Assembly (NCBI RefSeq): GCF_035582795.1
Contig: NC_134366.1
Location: 9,888,161 to 9,952,160, forward strand
Reading direction: 5' to 3'
Source: Mycteria americana
Taxonomy: Eukaryota > Chordata > Aves > Ciconiiformes > Ciconiidae
DNA: 64,000 nucleotides
Positions 24,844 to 37,100 of this stretch are shown piece after piece. Below the pieces are notes generated by a model, which did no database searches, was not told the DNA's origin, and saw nothing but the letters and a program-made list of their open reading frames with translations. Position 1 is the stretch's first letter, and each line of letters starts with the position of its first letter. The translations under genes were made by a program, and so were the position numbers.

Positions 24844-24892
24844 GCACATGATAGATCTGTCCCACATAAACGTGGCACTGATAGTTGAGTGA
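24844..24892 (+). CDS. RBM33: RBM33 terminal coding segment (C-terminus)
   Basis: The first G completes the split arginine codon. Fifteen further codons give HMIDLSHINVALIVE followed by TGA at 24890-24892. This is the exact C-terminus of the vertebrate protein as I know it and forms the last strand of the RRM-like fold. The coding part of the last exon is therefore only 49 bp, and all the rest of that exon is 3' UTR. The frame is too short to be picked up by ordinary open-frame scanning; it was found by following the protein across the splice junction. Confidence 0.97.
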
Positions 24893-27800
24893 TGTCTGCT
24901 GTGAGAAACCCTGACACTAACAGAAGCATACTGTGGAGCTACACAAGACACAGTGGCAAAACCATCGGGTTGTGAAACCTTTCAGCTTAGTCTTTAATTG
25001 CTATGTTGAACTACAGAAAGCAGCAAGGTGTCCTTCAGAAGAGCTGAACTTGAGAGGATCTGCAAAGGTGGAATTTCTGTTTGGTTTGTTCGCGTTCTGT
25101 TGTAACCACGTGGAACTACAGATTTTTTTTCAAAATGCTTTCAATGCATGTAGACACTGTTCTTCAAGATCCTACTGTGTGACCACAGTGACTTGAGAGA
25201 GAACGTTTACATCGAAAGATTTAAAAACTTTCTTCATAGCAAAGAATATTTGATAATGGTTGCTCTTATCTTCAGTGCGAGGTATTTGAATGAAAACTCA
25301 CTTTTCTAAACAAAACACATTAGTTACGTTGTGTATCTGAGAGCACAGAAGGTATTCTTGCATACATTTAAGCGTGGTCTACTTCACTGAATAGCAGTAT
25401 GCTGAGAAGCTTTGGAGGTGACACTGGAAAATTGTAGTTTTGATCTCTGTAAATAAGTTAAGTCTGTCTTTGCATTTTTCTATTCCAACACAGACTTCCA
25501 TCTTCTCCTTCCAACTCCACTTATTCCATAAAACCCTGCGTAGGAATAACATTGCTGTATTTTCCCTTGGTTTTTAAAAACGAGGATCTTTGCCCTTCAG
25601 TAGCATCATGGGGTAGTGAACTCCAAGTTGTAACTAGGTTGTTTTAAATGACCTTGCCAGATACAAGGAAAAAGAAATATTTGGTGGCTCACTTCAGAAA
25701 TGTTACACAGGAAGAGTGGTGAATTCCTGATAGTTCTTTTGGGCTAGCGTTTCATGATTGCCTTATGCTTTATTTTGATTAGTTTTTTTTCTTTGAGATT
25801 TATTTTGTGACTAATGCTGAACCATAAGAAACCCATAACTGAAAGGACTTGGTTTGATGTGTTGTTCCCGGTAAATACAGGACTATAAGGACATTGTGAA
25901 TCTGCTGGTGAACGTTGCAGTTCCCAAAAATTACGTGCAAACATTAAGGAATTTATATTTTATTCGAAGTAAAATCCGTAATACTTCCTTTTGGTTAGAA
26001 CCATCTAGATGGTGTTGCCAAAGGAACAATTTTTTTCAGTTACTTTTGAATAAACTTATTAAAATGTCATCTTTATATTGGATTCCAGTTTTTATGAACA
26101 TTTCCTTAGTTTTTAGACTGTGAGCTTTTGCTTCATCCTTTATTTTAGGAGTACTCTTAAGCACTCCACGTACGATTTGAATGGGGGGACTTACAGAAAC
26201 CTTATAGGTTTGTTACCTGAGTTGACCGCAGAAGAACACTATTGGTATGTAATGCAATGGCTGCGAATGGGGTCCAAAATAGGCATGCCAAGCGTGGAAG
26301 GATGAACTAAGCAAGTTTATAGTAGCATAGATTTTTTTTTTTTTTTTTTTTAAGATTTAATGGTAACCAAGTCACAAAGACCTAATTGGCTTTCTTACAG
26401 TTTTGGTCCAGATTTTCAATTAAGTAGAAGTTACTAAAAGTAATGATTGAATAATAAATACTGTCAAAAGTCTTCTAGATAAAACAGCTCTTTGTTCATT
26501 GAAATAATACAGAATAATGTGGTACTTTGGAAATATTGCACTGGGAAAAAAATTTAAAGACTACTCTAAGCCCATTTGCAACTTAGTGATGAGACTCAGT
26601 AACATCATGAGAATTTTTGCGTGGAAGTGAGTTTTACACCCGTCTGTATAGTTCCCCATTTATGCGTAATACTTAGTAACATCCAGCACAAATACTATAC
26701 ATACAGTGCTGTTAGTGCTGCAGGGTAGACCCAAGCCCAGGACAGAGAATGAGCTGCAGGTAGGAAGCGCCCAGTGGGAGCTGACCGTGAAGACTCATGC
26801 GAGCTGATCGCGGTGACCGGCTCCGCCACGTGCTGTTAACTCCTCACATCGTGAGCACTAGGACCCCTACGCTGCCTCCGCAGGTTATGTAATTTTTATT
26901 TTTAAGAAATAAATGCTTATCTTTAAAACAAGTCATTAAACAGTTATGCATCCCACTGCTAGGGAGCAGCTTCTCTGTAACGAGAAGGATGGGAAGACAT
27001 CTCGGAGTAGAGCGATAATAGTGCGTGCCTGGAAATCTGGGTTAGATGCAAATGCCAGACAGGCCAGCAGCTGAGTTCAGCAGTAGGAACATCTGCAGTT
27101 GATCAGCTGTCCTGTCAGAAGCAAATGTTATTGGGGTTAGAGGGTTTCTTGGAGCCTAAGAATATGGGTTTGATTCAAAAGTCAAAGAAGTTTGTAGAAA
27201 CGCTCCTGCTTTGGGTTTTGAATCCATCCCAAAGAGGCTGAGGTTCAGCCAGCTTAAGTTTTAACAATTTTTATTCAGTTGGGTTTTTAAAAAAATTTTT
27301 TTTGAGACAAATGTGTGGCTTTGGAATAAAGACATGAAATCACCTCAGATCTATTTAAATATAGGAGGCAACGTAAGCAATGCCTGTTTAATGACTAGAT
27401 GCATCCCCTTTAAAAGCGGTTGCAGTAGATTATTGTTTGTGCATAGACAGAGTACGGGCAGATCGCTGGTGGTGATTTTAGCTGCTTATTGCAGTACCTG
27501 GGTATCTTACTATATGTAAACTTACCATATGTATGTATGTCTATATGCATTTTATTATACACATACATACGTACTCACGCCCTGTGTTGTCCCCATATCT
27601 CTCTCATATCTTAAACTCAGTAGCAAAAGTAGCAATTAGGTGAGTCATTTGTTAAAATGTTTGTGTTTTGTTAGTTCTCAAATCCCAACTTAAAAGTGGA
27701 TCTCTTGGCAATGATCAGTTTGGACAATACAGCTCTCTTAGATCCATTTGTCGTCTCCTCCCAAAAAACCCCAAAGGAAGTAGAGGTAAAGCTAGACAGA

Positions 27801-30800
27801 CGTGTTCTTGCCATGTTCTCTTTCAGCACATAGTTAAATCTGAGCATCTTAAGTTAACTTTCTTGGAAGATCTGTTGCAACCATTATCTTGTTCTTTCTT
27901 TATCATGCATTCAAAATATGACGCAAAATGCAAAACAAAAAAAGGCATTTAATGTAGTATGTAAATACTGACCTTTTAAAATTAAAATGTTACTCAAAGT
28001 GCTTACAGTCAACCACATCTTAGCTATTTGTTAGTTTTTTGTGTTGTCTTACCTAAGTTTAATGGATACAGTTCCATAAATGTTGATGTGTTTTTGTGTA
28101 TATCTTCAAATTTTTATAAAGATGCTAGTAAGTCAATACATATATCCTGATCTGTGTATTATTTGTTCACAGTTTTTATTAGCATAATTTTATAATGATT
28201 TTAATAGGCAACTCAGTAGGTGATTATATGCAGCCAACTTTTTTTTTTTTTTCCAAAATTACTTTGTTTTCATCTTGAGCACTGGAGAATTCACTTTATA
28301 AGTAATCATATTTTGCCTTGACTAAAAGATTGGATTGGCCATGTGATCTGTGGTATTTTAGTAGAATGTTCTACTTTTTTTTTATTAAAAAAAAAAAAAA
28401 AATCTTTGTTCTTCAACTTTTGAGGGGAAATACAGTGCACTGTCAGACCGAGGCGTGGGGTTCCTAGGTTCGTTCCATTGTGCTGTACAAGTACAAATTA
28501 GGTCTGTCATGTAATATTGTTCTCAAAAGTTGGGGATATTTTGGCTTTACACATAATTCAAGTTGGTCGTGTAACACGTTGGTTCATCACAATGTTAGCA
28601 ACTGATGTGGCACATATACTGTATGATGGGAACGATGTGCAGTGTTCGAAAAGCTCGGTATAATTGGTGCTAGGCAGGAGGAGGACAGATCCATAGCATC
28701 TTCATAGCTGGAGGAGCTGCCATGTAAATGTTTTTCTCTAAGTAGTGGTAGAGAGTAAATTTAGACAGGGATATTGTTCTTGGCCCACATACATCTCCAG
28801 TACGACTTTGGGAAAGAAGAGTAAATACTGGCACCCCTTCTGTAAAGTATCTTCAGATACCTAGTTTATTCCCAAGTTTAAATCTGAAGATTCACTTCAG
28901 ATTTCCAAATTTCTGTTAAAAAAGTCCTTCTAGCCATTAAAATGCCAAGCAGACTGAGCATTTTAGTTCTTTGATGTTAGGTTTCCACTGCAAGGATATA
29001 TATGAGAGATTTTTTTATAAAACTGTGGGTTATTTCAGAATAACCTTGAGGGTCTTCATCGTTTTTTCTTAACATTATCTAGCTACTTGGACTGAGAAAA
29101 AACCTTTTACTTGGTGCTGAATTTTTTAGATTTTTTTTTTTTTAACATAGTATCTTTTATCTGTTTAGCTTGGAATTGTGTGATTTTCCCGGAAGCTGCT
29201 ATAAGCGCTTCCTATAGTTACACACAGTAACTGTGTGTCTGTATGTGTGTGTGGGGGTGCGTTGCCCTTAGAGCTGGGGTGAGAGGGTGGGCAGGAGGGT
29301 GTGGGGTTTCATTCCTTGGAGGGGTTTTTTTTGCCTGTTTTTTGTCTAACTCGGGAGATATCCTGGATTTGTTCTCTGGCGTAGTATTGTGTTGTTCTTG
29401 TCCTTTGCGTAGTACTGTGTTTACGTGAGTCGTGATTCTCGAAGGTAGAAATCTGGCTTCACCTGTTCACTGTCAAAAAGGCATTTTTGTTCAGAGAGAC
29501 ACAAACCTTTTTTTTAATTATTTTTTGTGCTTTTATTTTTTTTTTAGCAGCATGTTGGATGAGAAATTAAATGTGAAGGAGACATACTGAACAGATTGCA
29601 GAAAGTTAGCAATATTATAAAGGTCATTTAGGGTAACATAGAGCTTTTGTTTCAATGTTACCTTAAATCATGCCTTAACCTCTAATTAGTTCATAAACAT
29701 AATACTTGAAAGTATTTTATCTGCAATTAGTATCAAATCCTAAGGATTTTGTGTAAGGTTTTTTTTGTAACCTGATTTTTAATCATGGAGATGACTTATT
29801 ATCCACATGAGCACAGGGTCTTGTGTACAAAAACACTGATTCATATTGGATCCTTACGTATACCATCTTCTGGTATAATATGGTTGGGAAGGATCATTTT
29901 GTTCTTTATAACACTGCTTTTTGCAGGGTTGGGTTTTTTAATTTAAAAAAACACCTCCATTTTCTACTTCTGTGCTTATTTTGGTGGAAAGTGTGGTCCT
30001 TTATTGCGCTAAAGAAAACCTCAAGGGAAGAGTTAATCTCACTGGGTCTTTTAGGTGCCTGTGTTGCTTTCTCATTTCTTGGTTGGATGCACTGATTTTT
30101 CTAACTAACTGGAAATGGGCTTTATATATACACACTGTTTTTCAACAGGTTACACTGCTTTTATTTAATGTAACAGCACTCGGGTTAAGCACCTTTTACC
30201 ATCTAAATAATTTTAAACGGTATTTCAGATTAAGAATATTGTTGTAAAAGAACCTGTGTACAGTTAAATGTAGCTGTATTGCAATGTTGTGTTTAGTCAC
30301 TTGGAAGATCACGATTTAAAACACTGCTTTATTAATGTTATGTTCATTCAGTGGTTCAGGATTTTCTTTGTGTGCATCTAATGGTTTTTTAATATGCATT
30401 GTATTTTTTTCCTAGTGTCTGTCAGGCTGACTTTGGAACCTTACAGTTTTATTTCTATTTGTATAATAACAAAACCATTTTTTTGCAGGATTTCTTTTTC
30501 AGACGGTGAAATGTCTTTCAACAGTTTAACTTCTAATTAATACACATTTTCACTTACAGATACAGCAAAAACAAGATGCTAACACTCATTTATTCACAGC
30601 TGATCTTCCGTACCATTGCATACAATTTTTATTGATACAAAGTGCCCTTAGAATAAGTCAACTTTCTTTTTTCCTGTGGTACCCTTTGCCTCTACCCTAT
30701 GCTTTACTTCGTTTCCATCTCATTTGCCCCCATTTTTCCATTCCCACAAGGATATTTGTATCCTTGTTATGTTCCTGCTCTTTTCACTCTCTGTTCATCT

Positions 30801-31163
30801 TTCCGGACTTTTTCCTATCTGAGTGCACTGCACTCAATCTTTTGCTCTGTTTTCTGTTCTTATAGCTCTTTTGAGGATACCTGAAGCCTAGATCTCCCAC
30901 CCTGAAAGCACATCATACTGTACTTTTCTTTGCAGACTTTGGTACATGAAGTTGAGGTTGCTTTTACAGGTATCGCACCTTAGGAGATGCTGCCTATCCC
31001 AAAGCACTGGAGAAGCATCACTTAACAGTTTTGCTTTGCAGTTTTACCCGTGTTGGAGAATTAAAACATTTTGTTTACATGCTCTAGCATTTGTGGCAAG
31101 CCAGGCGTAACAGGATTAACAACTCTTTTATCCTTTTCACTTTTTCAGGAGTTCTGTTCTTGA

Positions 31164-31254
31164 ATTCAGTGATAGTAATAGTACTTTTTTTTATCGCCAC
31201 GTAGAAATACGAACACTGTCGACACGATTCTACCTCCTATTACTATTACTGAAT
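31164..31254 (+). ncRNA. Long hairpin in RBM33 3' UTR (structured element or miRNA-like precursor candidate)
   Basis: The left arm ATTCAGTGATAGTAATAG (31164-31181) pairs with the right arm CTATTACTATTACTGAAT (31237-31254) over 18 positions: 17 Watson-Crick pairs and one G-U. The 55-nt apical part holds a second 6-bp stem, GTAGAA (31201-31206) with TTCTAC (31228-31233). The total span is 91 nt, lying about 400 nt ahead of the terminal poly(A) signal. It is not a known miRNA that I recognise. It could be a 3' UTR structural element bound by an RNA-binding protein, or chance. Confidence 0.4.
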
Positions 31255-31653
31255 GTGATCCTTCCTAACCTGTAAAGTCTTAAACAATGTCTGTATTTGG
31301 GTGTTTTGAGAATCACTTCAAATGTATTGCTCTAATCTGGATTACAGAGTTTGTTTATTAGCAGTTCAGGATATAAATTCAACAGCCGACTGTATCATAC
31401 TGACTCCACTGGGAGTTCGTCTGCCTCATGTTTTCTACAGCCTCGTCTGCACAAGGTGTTCACTACTAATTTCTTGAATGTAACACTGAACTATACCAAA
31501 TCCTTGGCTTGCATAAGAGATCTTTGTCGTACTTATTTAAGTGAATGTAAAAATGGAAACACAAAGATGATCTCATGTACAAGTTCATTTTACATGTAAT
31601 TCCATGTTTAAAATGTCAACATGTGAATATATTTATTGTACCTAAAATATGTC

Positions 31654-31659
31654 AATAAA
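31654..31659 (+). terminator. RBM33: Main poly(A) signal of RBM33 (AATAAA)
   Basis: GTCAATAAAGCTTGATC is followed 15-30 bases later by a T/TG-rich element, the standard cleavage context. It is the best of the AATAAA hexamers downstream of the stop codon. Confidence 0.65.
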
Positions 31660-31689
31660 GCTTGATCTTCATCATGTTTCCTCTGTTGT

Positions 31690-33090
31690 CGCTTGATGTA
31701 CAACTTGAACATCGAACTTGTCAGAAAAAGCTTCACATACCATATTATTTTACCATTTTTATTATGGTAGCATCTCTAGGCCCCTACTCTTACATCAGCA
31801 TCGTAGGGTGGGGTTCTTTCAGAGCTGTGCAAAGGTGCCCCGGATGGGAAAACAAGTGACTGAGGATAGGTGATGGTAAACGGGGCTTGTGCTTGTGTGG
31901 CTAGTTCAAAGGGTCTGGAGGCTAACAAGGATTTCATCACGTAGATATAGGAGGAAAACTTCTGAATGTAAAAGCTTTTCTGCTTCTCTTCAGCTGTACT
32001 GACACATCTAATAAAATATCTCTACTTTCAAATATTGCCTGTCTTAATTTATGACATAGAGCAGCTCTCGGCAAGCTCAGTATGGTCACCATAAATTATA
32101 TTCTGAACACAATTATATCAACATAAACGAAGTCTAATTCCTTCCTAATGGCATATTATGTATCAAGAAAAGAGGTCAGAATTGGCCTCTATCAAGAAAG
32201 TGGCTGTCTTGCACTTCGTAGGGTTTTTTAAAAGTTTGATAAAATTATTCACAAAGTTAAATGTAAAAAATCCCACTAGTGCCCTGGTATCACTTGAAGT
32301 GGCTACCTGTGATCCAGCATGTACATTTTCAGTGAAGCATTAGTAGCATGTCAGATCATTACTGGGGGTAGATCTCAAGGGAACGTCGTTATCTTGGGGC
32401 AGACCGATGATACTCCAAGTTGTTCATTTCTGCTCGTACCCCCATAGAAGACATACTAGTAACCAGCAACACAGTGACCTTAGAAAGCTCATCGAGGTAA
32501 AGAAAACCGCCTCTGATGCAGCGATTTTTATAGTGAGCAATGTAAGAATAACCATCTTCGCTTACACAGTTCCAGCTTAGTTTTCAACTTGTGATTTTGT
32601 TTTGAATTAACAATAGGAGCACACTGTAGATAATCCATCTGACTGCAGCATCACCTGTTCCGCATCACTTCTTCCACATCTCTACAGAAAGCTCCAAGCA
32701 AAAGTAAACCTCACCAAAAACCTTCAAAACCCAAACCTGATGAGTTATTATCTCCTGGCTTCTCTGTACCTTTTTTCCCTGCCTCTGTTGATCTGCAGTC
32801 CTGGGCCATGAGTTGTGTTTTAGCGAAGTTGATGCACCGCTGAGCACAACATCCACTCTTGCAATAAACTGAAGGGGTTAACCATTGCACAGCACAGGGG
32901 AAAAACAATCGCCCTTTTTGAGAGCACAGGTTAGGATCGGGCGTAAAAGTCCCTGTGGTCTTTAGAAGTTAAAATTTCCAGCTGATGAACTGGTAAAAAG
33001 AGAATTAGATTTTTGAGAATTAGAAAGCTGACAGCTGCAAAGTGATGGAGGAACTCAATGGGGCTAAAAACTAGTTAATGAAGGGATGGA
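31690..33090. other. Intergenic: no gene seen
   Basis: This is AT-rich sequence between the RBM33 3' end and an old CR1 remnant. It contains the possible distal poly(A) signal near 32.01 kb. The short open frames on either strand have no recognisable similarity. Confidence 0.7.
32010..32015 (+). terminator. RBM33: Alternative distal poly(A) signal (AATAAA)
   Basis: CTAATAAAATATCTC lies about 350 bp past the main signal and may be a read-through site. The downstream T-rich element is weaker than at the main signal. Confidence 0.35.
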
Positions 33091-33420
33091 AAGGGAGTGA
33101 CCAAGGGAGGTACAAATAAACCTTTAAAATCAAATTTTGAGGTGCCTCAGAAGTGGAGTGCTTCAGAAATTGGTCTTGATTGACCTTAATTAATTTGTAA
33201 TGATTTGGGCAGGAAGAGTTGGAGTGTGCTCACCAAGCGTGTTGGGAGATGCACGAGGGAGGGCTCAGATGAGGAGGAGAATTGGAGCATCTTAGAGGAA
33301 CTGGATGAGCTAGAGAATTATTCTAATAGAGGTGAGATTAAATTTAATCTTGCAAAGTGCAAGAGCATGCACTCTGGTATTAATAAATAAGGATTTTTGC
33401 TGTAAGCATCACTGGGAAAA
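33091..33420 (+). mobile_element. Ancient CR1 remnant (ORF2 fragment)
   Basis: Reading 33205-33390 gives a degraded peptide containing IKFNLAKCKSMHSG. Its KFN..KCK..H.G spacing is that of the CR1 ORF2 segment just before the part seen in the 6.9-kb copy. The nucleotide order (leucine/glutamate-rich stretch, then KFN) also follows CR1. Divergence is high, so this is an old copy. The same strand as RBM33 is used. Boundaries are approximate. Confidence 0.6.
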
Positions 33421-34084
33421 GAGAAAGAGCAGTGAATTAATTGCAGATAGCTGATCTACAGATGTGGTGAACTATGAGAAAAAAGATGACTGCCTTTTTA
33501 GCATGGATGGGTCAGGCACTTCCAGAATTGAACTATTGGTATGTGTAGCATGAAGATTTAGTGCCGGACTTCAAAATAACAACCCAATCAACCACCTCCC
33601 TACTGCCCTAAGTAGAAACCCCTTTGTGAATATTTATTTTAGGGAGATTTTTGAACGCTTCAGCTATCAAAGATTTTCTCTGCTTTTGCTCTACATGTTC
33701 AGCCTTTCAAAGACCAGGGCTTAAGCTGCAGAAAACACCCTTAGATGGGTTCAATGAGAATTGACTGGTCACACGGTGCCACTGCTCCTTGGTTTCAAAT
33801 GTCAATTCTGGTAATTGCTGAATATACATTAAATATTTTCACCCGTCCGTGCTGTTTTGAAAAGATCCCAGGGGAGGGAACGCCTTCAACTGGTGAAAAA
33901 GTAAAGATGCTAACCCAGGAAAATCATTCTGTGGAGATGCGGTCAGCATTGGGGATGCTTCGGAAAGGACTTGGGAGCTGAGCATTTCTATTTCTTCTGA
34001 TTCTAGTCCCGTGTTCCACTAATTGTTAGCTAGTTAACAACCACTTTTCATTAAATTACTGATGAGAGGATTCTACTTCCATAT

Positions 34085-34165
34085 GAAGGATTTTAAGACA
34101 ACAGTGAGAGGATGGACTAAATAGCCCCAGCAGCCTTTTCCAATCCTGTTTTCTTGGGTCGCTAA
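34085..34165 (+). mobile_element. Possible CR1 3'-end remnant
   Basis: GAGGATGGACTAAATAGCCC followed by CAGCCTTTTCCAATCCTG has the layout of the CR1 3' end (GGTTGGACTAGATGA followed by CCTTCCAACC) with several differences. It may belong to the same old insertion as the 33.1-33.4 kb remnant or be separate. Confidence 0.45.
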
Positions 34166-34169
34166 CAAA

Positions 34170-37100
34170 TTAGGCTGTGTCTTCCAAAACTTAAATATTC
34201 CTGTACAGCATCACACAATCTTTCCTTGCAGCAAAGCTAGTAAGAACAGAGGGAGAGCGGTTTTGCAAGTTTTTCCTTCATGCATCTATGCAGTGAGTCA
34301 GGTGCGTGACACCATGCTCTGCGCTTCCACAGCCTTAGTTAACGTGGATCCCACTCTGCAGGGCTTGAGGGCTGGGGAAATAGCTAAAAGCTTGAAAGAA
34401 AAAGGTAAAAGGCGATGGTTCCACTTGTTTTGATAGCGGTCAAAAGGTATTCAGGGGGTTGGGATGCCTGGTTGCTCTTACAGCCCTTATTGCGGAGGAG
34501 GCTGGGGTCTTCAAGCTGTTTTTTCCAAGGTAGATCACAGGGATTTGGGGCACCTTCTCAAGTATGAAGTGTCTCTTTAGCACTGCGCACAAAAAAATGG
34601 TCCTGGGTCAGGTACTCATGAGCGTAGGATGCTCTCCGGGTAGTACTTATGTTAGTAGTGGTGGCTGGCATCAAGTATTTTGCATGCAGGCAAAATCTAG
34701 TTCACTAGCGTGGTCTAATTGTTAAAAAATTATAATATCTTTCTGAAATCTAACACTTTAAGAAAAATTGATAGCAAATCAAATCACAAATAACACTCTG
34801 AACACTCGTCATCTGAATCCTTACTACTTTGTGCTTAGATAGGTCTTTAATAAAACAGAGGGGCTGCTGTGAATTTGCTCCACGATGGATTTAAGATTTC
34901 TCTGCAGATATTCAGTGGCCCTGATTTCTGTCTATTCTTTGTCACTTCCCATCATTTGTCTTTTTATTATTGTTATTATCATTATTAACCTTATTATTGA
35001 AACTGAGACTTCTGCAAACAGTAGCTGGATGCAAAATCTGGGTCCCAGGGAAACAACTGGGATTTGGTCGATGGAGCCCAGGGTGCTGTTTGAGAAGCCC
35101 TGCACTGTAAATATGTCCTTTTCTATTTCTAGCCTGGATTTTTGCGTGGCAAAACCAGTCCTGGAAGCCAAACCCCGTTTAACTGAATGAGGAGATCATT
35201 TCTTTGTATATTCTTCATCTTAAAGACTGCCACAAACTGGCCTCTCCACAAAGTGATACCTACAGTTGTGATTGCTATAAACCTTTCAGACTGTTTAAAG
35301 GTGCTAGCTTATTGGAAAGGGCTTATTTTCATTCACTAAGGTCAGGAAAATTCATGGATCACATCAAAGCAGGGAAGATGCGGTTGTTCCCAGGTCCTCC
35401 CTGCGTTACTGTTAATCAGCCATATCGAAAGGGAGGATGCACGTCGCCTTTAATGGGGGTGAGGAGCAGGAGGAATGTAATCATCCCTCATCAGCGAGAC
35501 CCTCAATCACTGCACTTCAAACAGCTGGGGGTACGTAACCTCATCTTCATTTGAAAATTTTAGTACCTTTTCTCTTAGCCGCCTCCATTTTATGCTTTTT
35601 TTTTCCCCTCATAAATTTTTATGATTTTTTTTAAAGGAGAATTTATGGGCGAAATGGCAGAGACCGTGTGAAATGTGGAAGAGCTAAAAGGCTATCACGG
35701 TGGTAAATGAGGCTAAATGGTTCTCTACCACCAGCTGTTTAGGGTTCAGTGATTGAGTCTAACTGACAAGAAATAATTACCCCCTCTCAGAGAGGTGAAA
35801 TGGGTCCTCACACAGTGAATGCTGCTGATGAAGGGGCCGTCCTGGGAGAAGGCAGGATCCTTTCCGGCAGTTTCTATGCCTGCATCTTGGTTGCTTAAAC
35901 CCCTCGCAAGCATCTTTGCACTAAGGTTTTTCTTGTACAGGGTGATGTCCTTCAGTGACTCAGCGCATCTCTCCTGTCTTTCTGGTCCCAGGGAGGTTCA
36001 AAACCTTGACACAAGGTCTTCTTGCAGGGATGAGCCCAGAGCCAAAATATTCCTTGCATTATTTATTAAAACTGGCGAGAGTCTCTTAGCCCTTTTTATT
36101 TCAAAGCAAGAACCTGGTGTTTCTTATTGCAAAGATGTGCATTAGGATCTAAAAGCACTTTTTTTTTTTTTCTTCTTTTCCAATCAATTGCAGGGAACAA
36201 ATATGTTGAGTACATTTGTTTGCAGGCGGGAGATGGTGAATACCTTGACTTAGATCTGGGAAGGAAAGGACTTGCAGTGCTCCAGTGCAAAACCTGCATC
36301 CTTGCAGATCACGCTGAAGCCAGATCCTTTTTCTTTTTAAACACAAATCAAACCCTAAATATTTTGAGCATGCAAGATACGTGAAATGAGGCACAAAAAT
36401 AAGCATGATGGTGGTGGCTTGAATGCCACTATGTTTCTCTGGCTTTATTAGTTAAGTTACTGCATTGATGAGGATACAAACACTTTGGATACAGCGAAAC
36501 AGATGACTAAATTAATTAGTATTACTCAAGAGCCCCTCCAGGGTTGTGCTGCTTACTGCCCAAGCAAAACCAGGTACCATCGCAGGTCGGCTCAGGAGGG
36601 TGGAAGGATGCCGTGGCCACAGCCTGGCAATGCTCTGTCACCATCACTCACCTCGTTTCTTTAGAAGATGATGGCCATGGTCACCAGAGGGCTGCCGTGA
36701 GCCACCATGGTGCAAACGGGGCTTGGTGGAACCTCAGCAGTGAAGGGACAATTCAGTGAGGCTCTGCATCGGTCTCTGCTTCATTACTCCTCTTCTAAGT
36801 GGCTGTTTCTGACGAGACTCTGCATTTTGAGATGAGAATTTCACCCATGACTGTCTCAGGGGTTGTAACAGGCCATTTAGCCAACATCAAGCTCACATTG
36901 ATGTGAGCTGCTGCCTTCTTAGCTTCTTCCCCCTCGGTTTGGTCTTGGAAGGAGATGGGGTGGGCACCGGTGACAAGGCAGCATGCTAAAGACTGCCGAG
37001 CCTCACGGCCACCCCAGTGAAGACCCCAGTGGTCTTCATCAGAGGGTGCATTGCCACCAAGCTGGGGGAGAGCAGCCGCAGCATCCTCTGAGCATCCTCT

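Larger units (their letters stand above)
24893..31680 (+). other. RBM33: RBM33 3' UTR (inferred extent, about 6.8 kb)
   Basis: The region after the TGA is AT-rich and has no splice-supported coding frame. AATAAA signals occur at 26049-26054 and 26908-26913 and a strong one at 31654-31659, followed by a TG-rich downstream element (TTTCCTCTGTTGTCGC). Mammalian RBM33 also has a multi-kilobase 3' UTR, so I place the main 3' end just after 31.67 kb; shorter isoforms are possible. Notable contents are a GC-rich island near 26.72-26.89 kb, a T9/A16 fold-back at 28375-28402 and an 18-bp hairpin at 31164-31254. The extent is inference from signals and family knowledge; RNA data would settle it. Confidence 0.65.

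Noticed and set aside
27527..27571. GTATGTATGT / ACATACATAC fold-back as a functional hairpin
   Set aside because: It is a simple tetranucleotide microsatellite pair; the pairing follows from repeat content.
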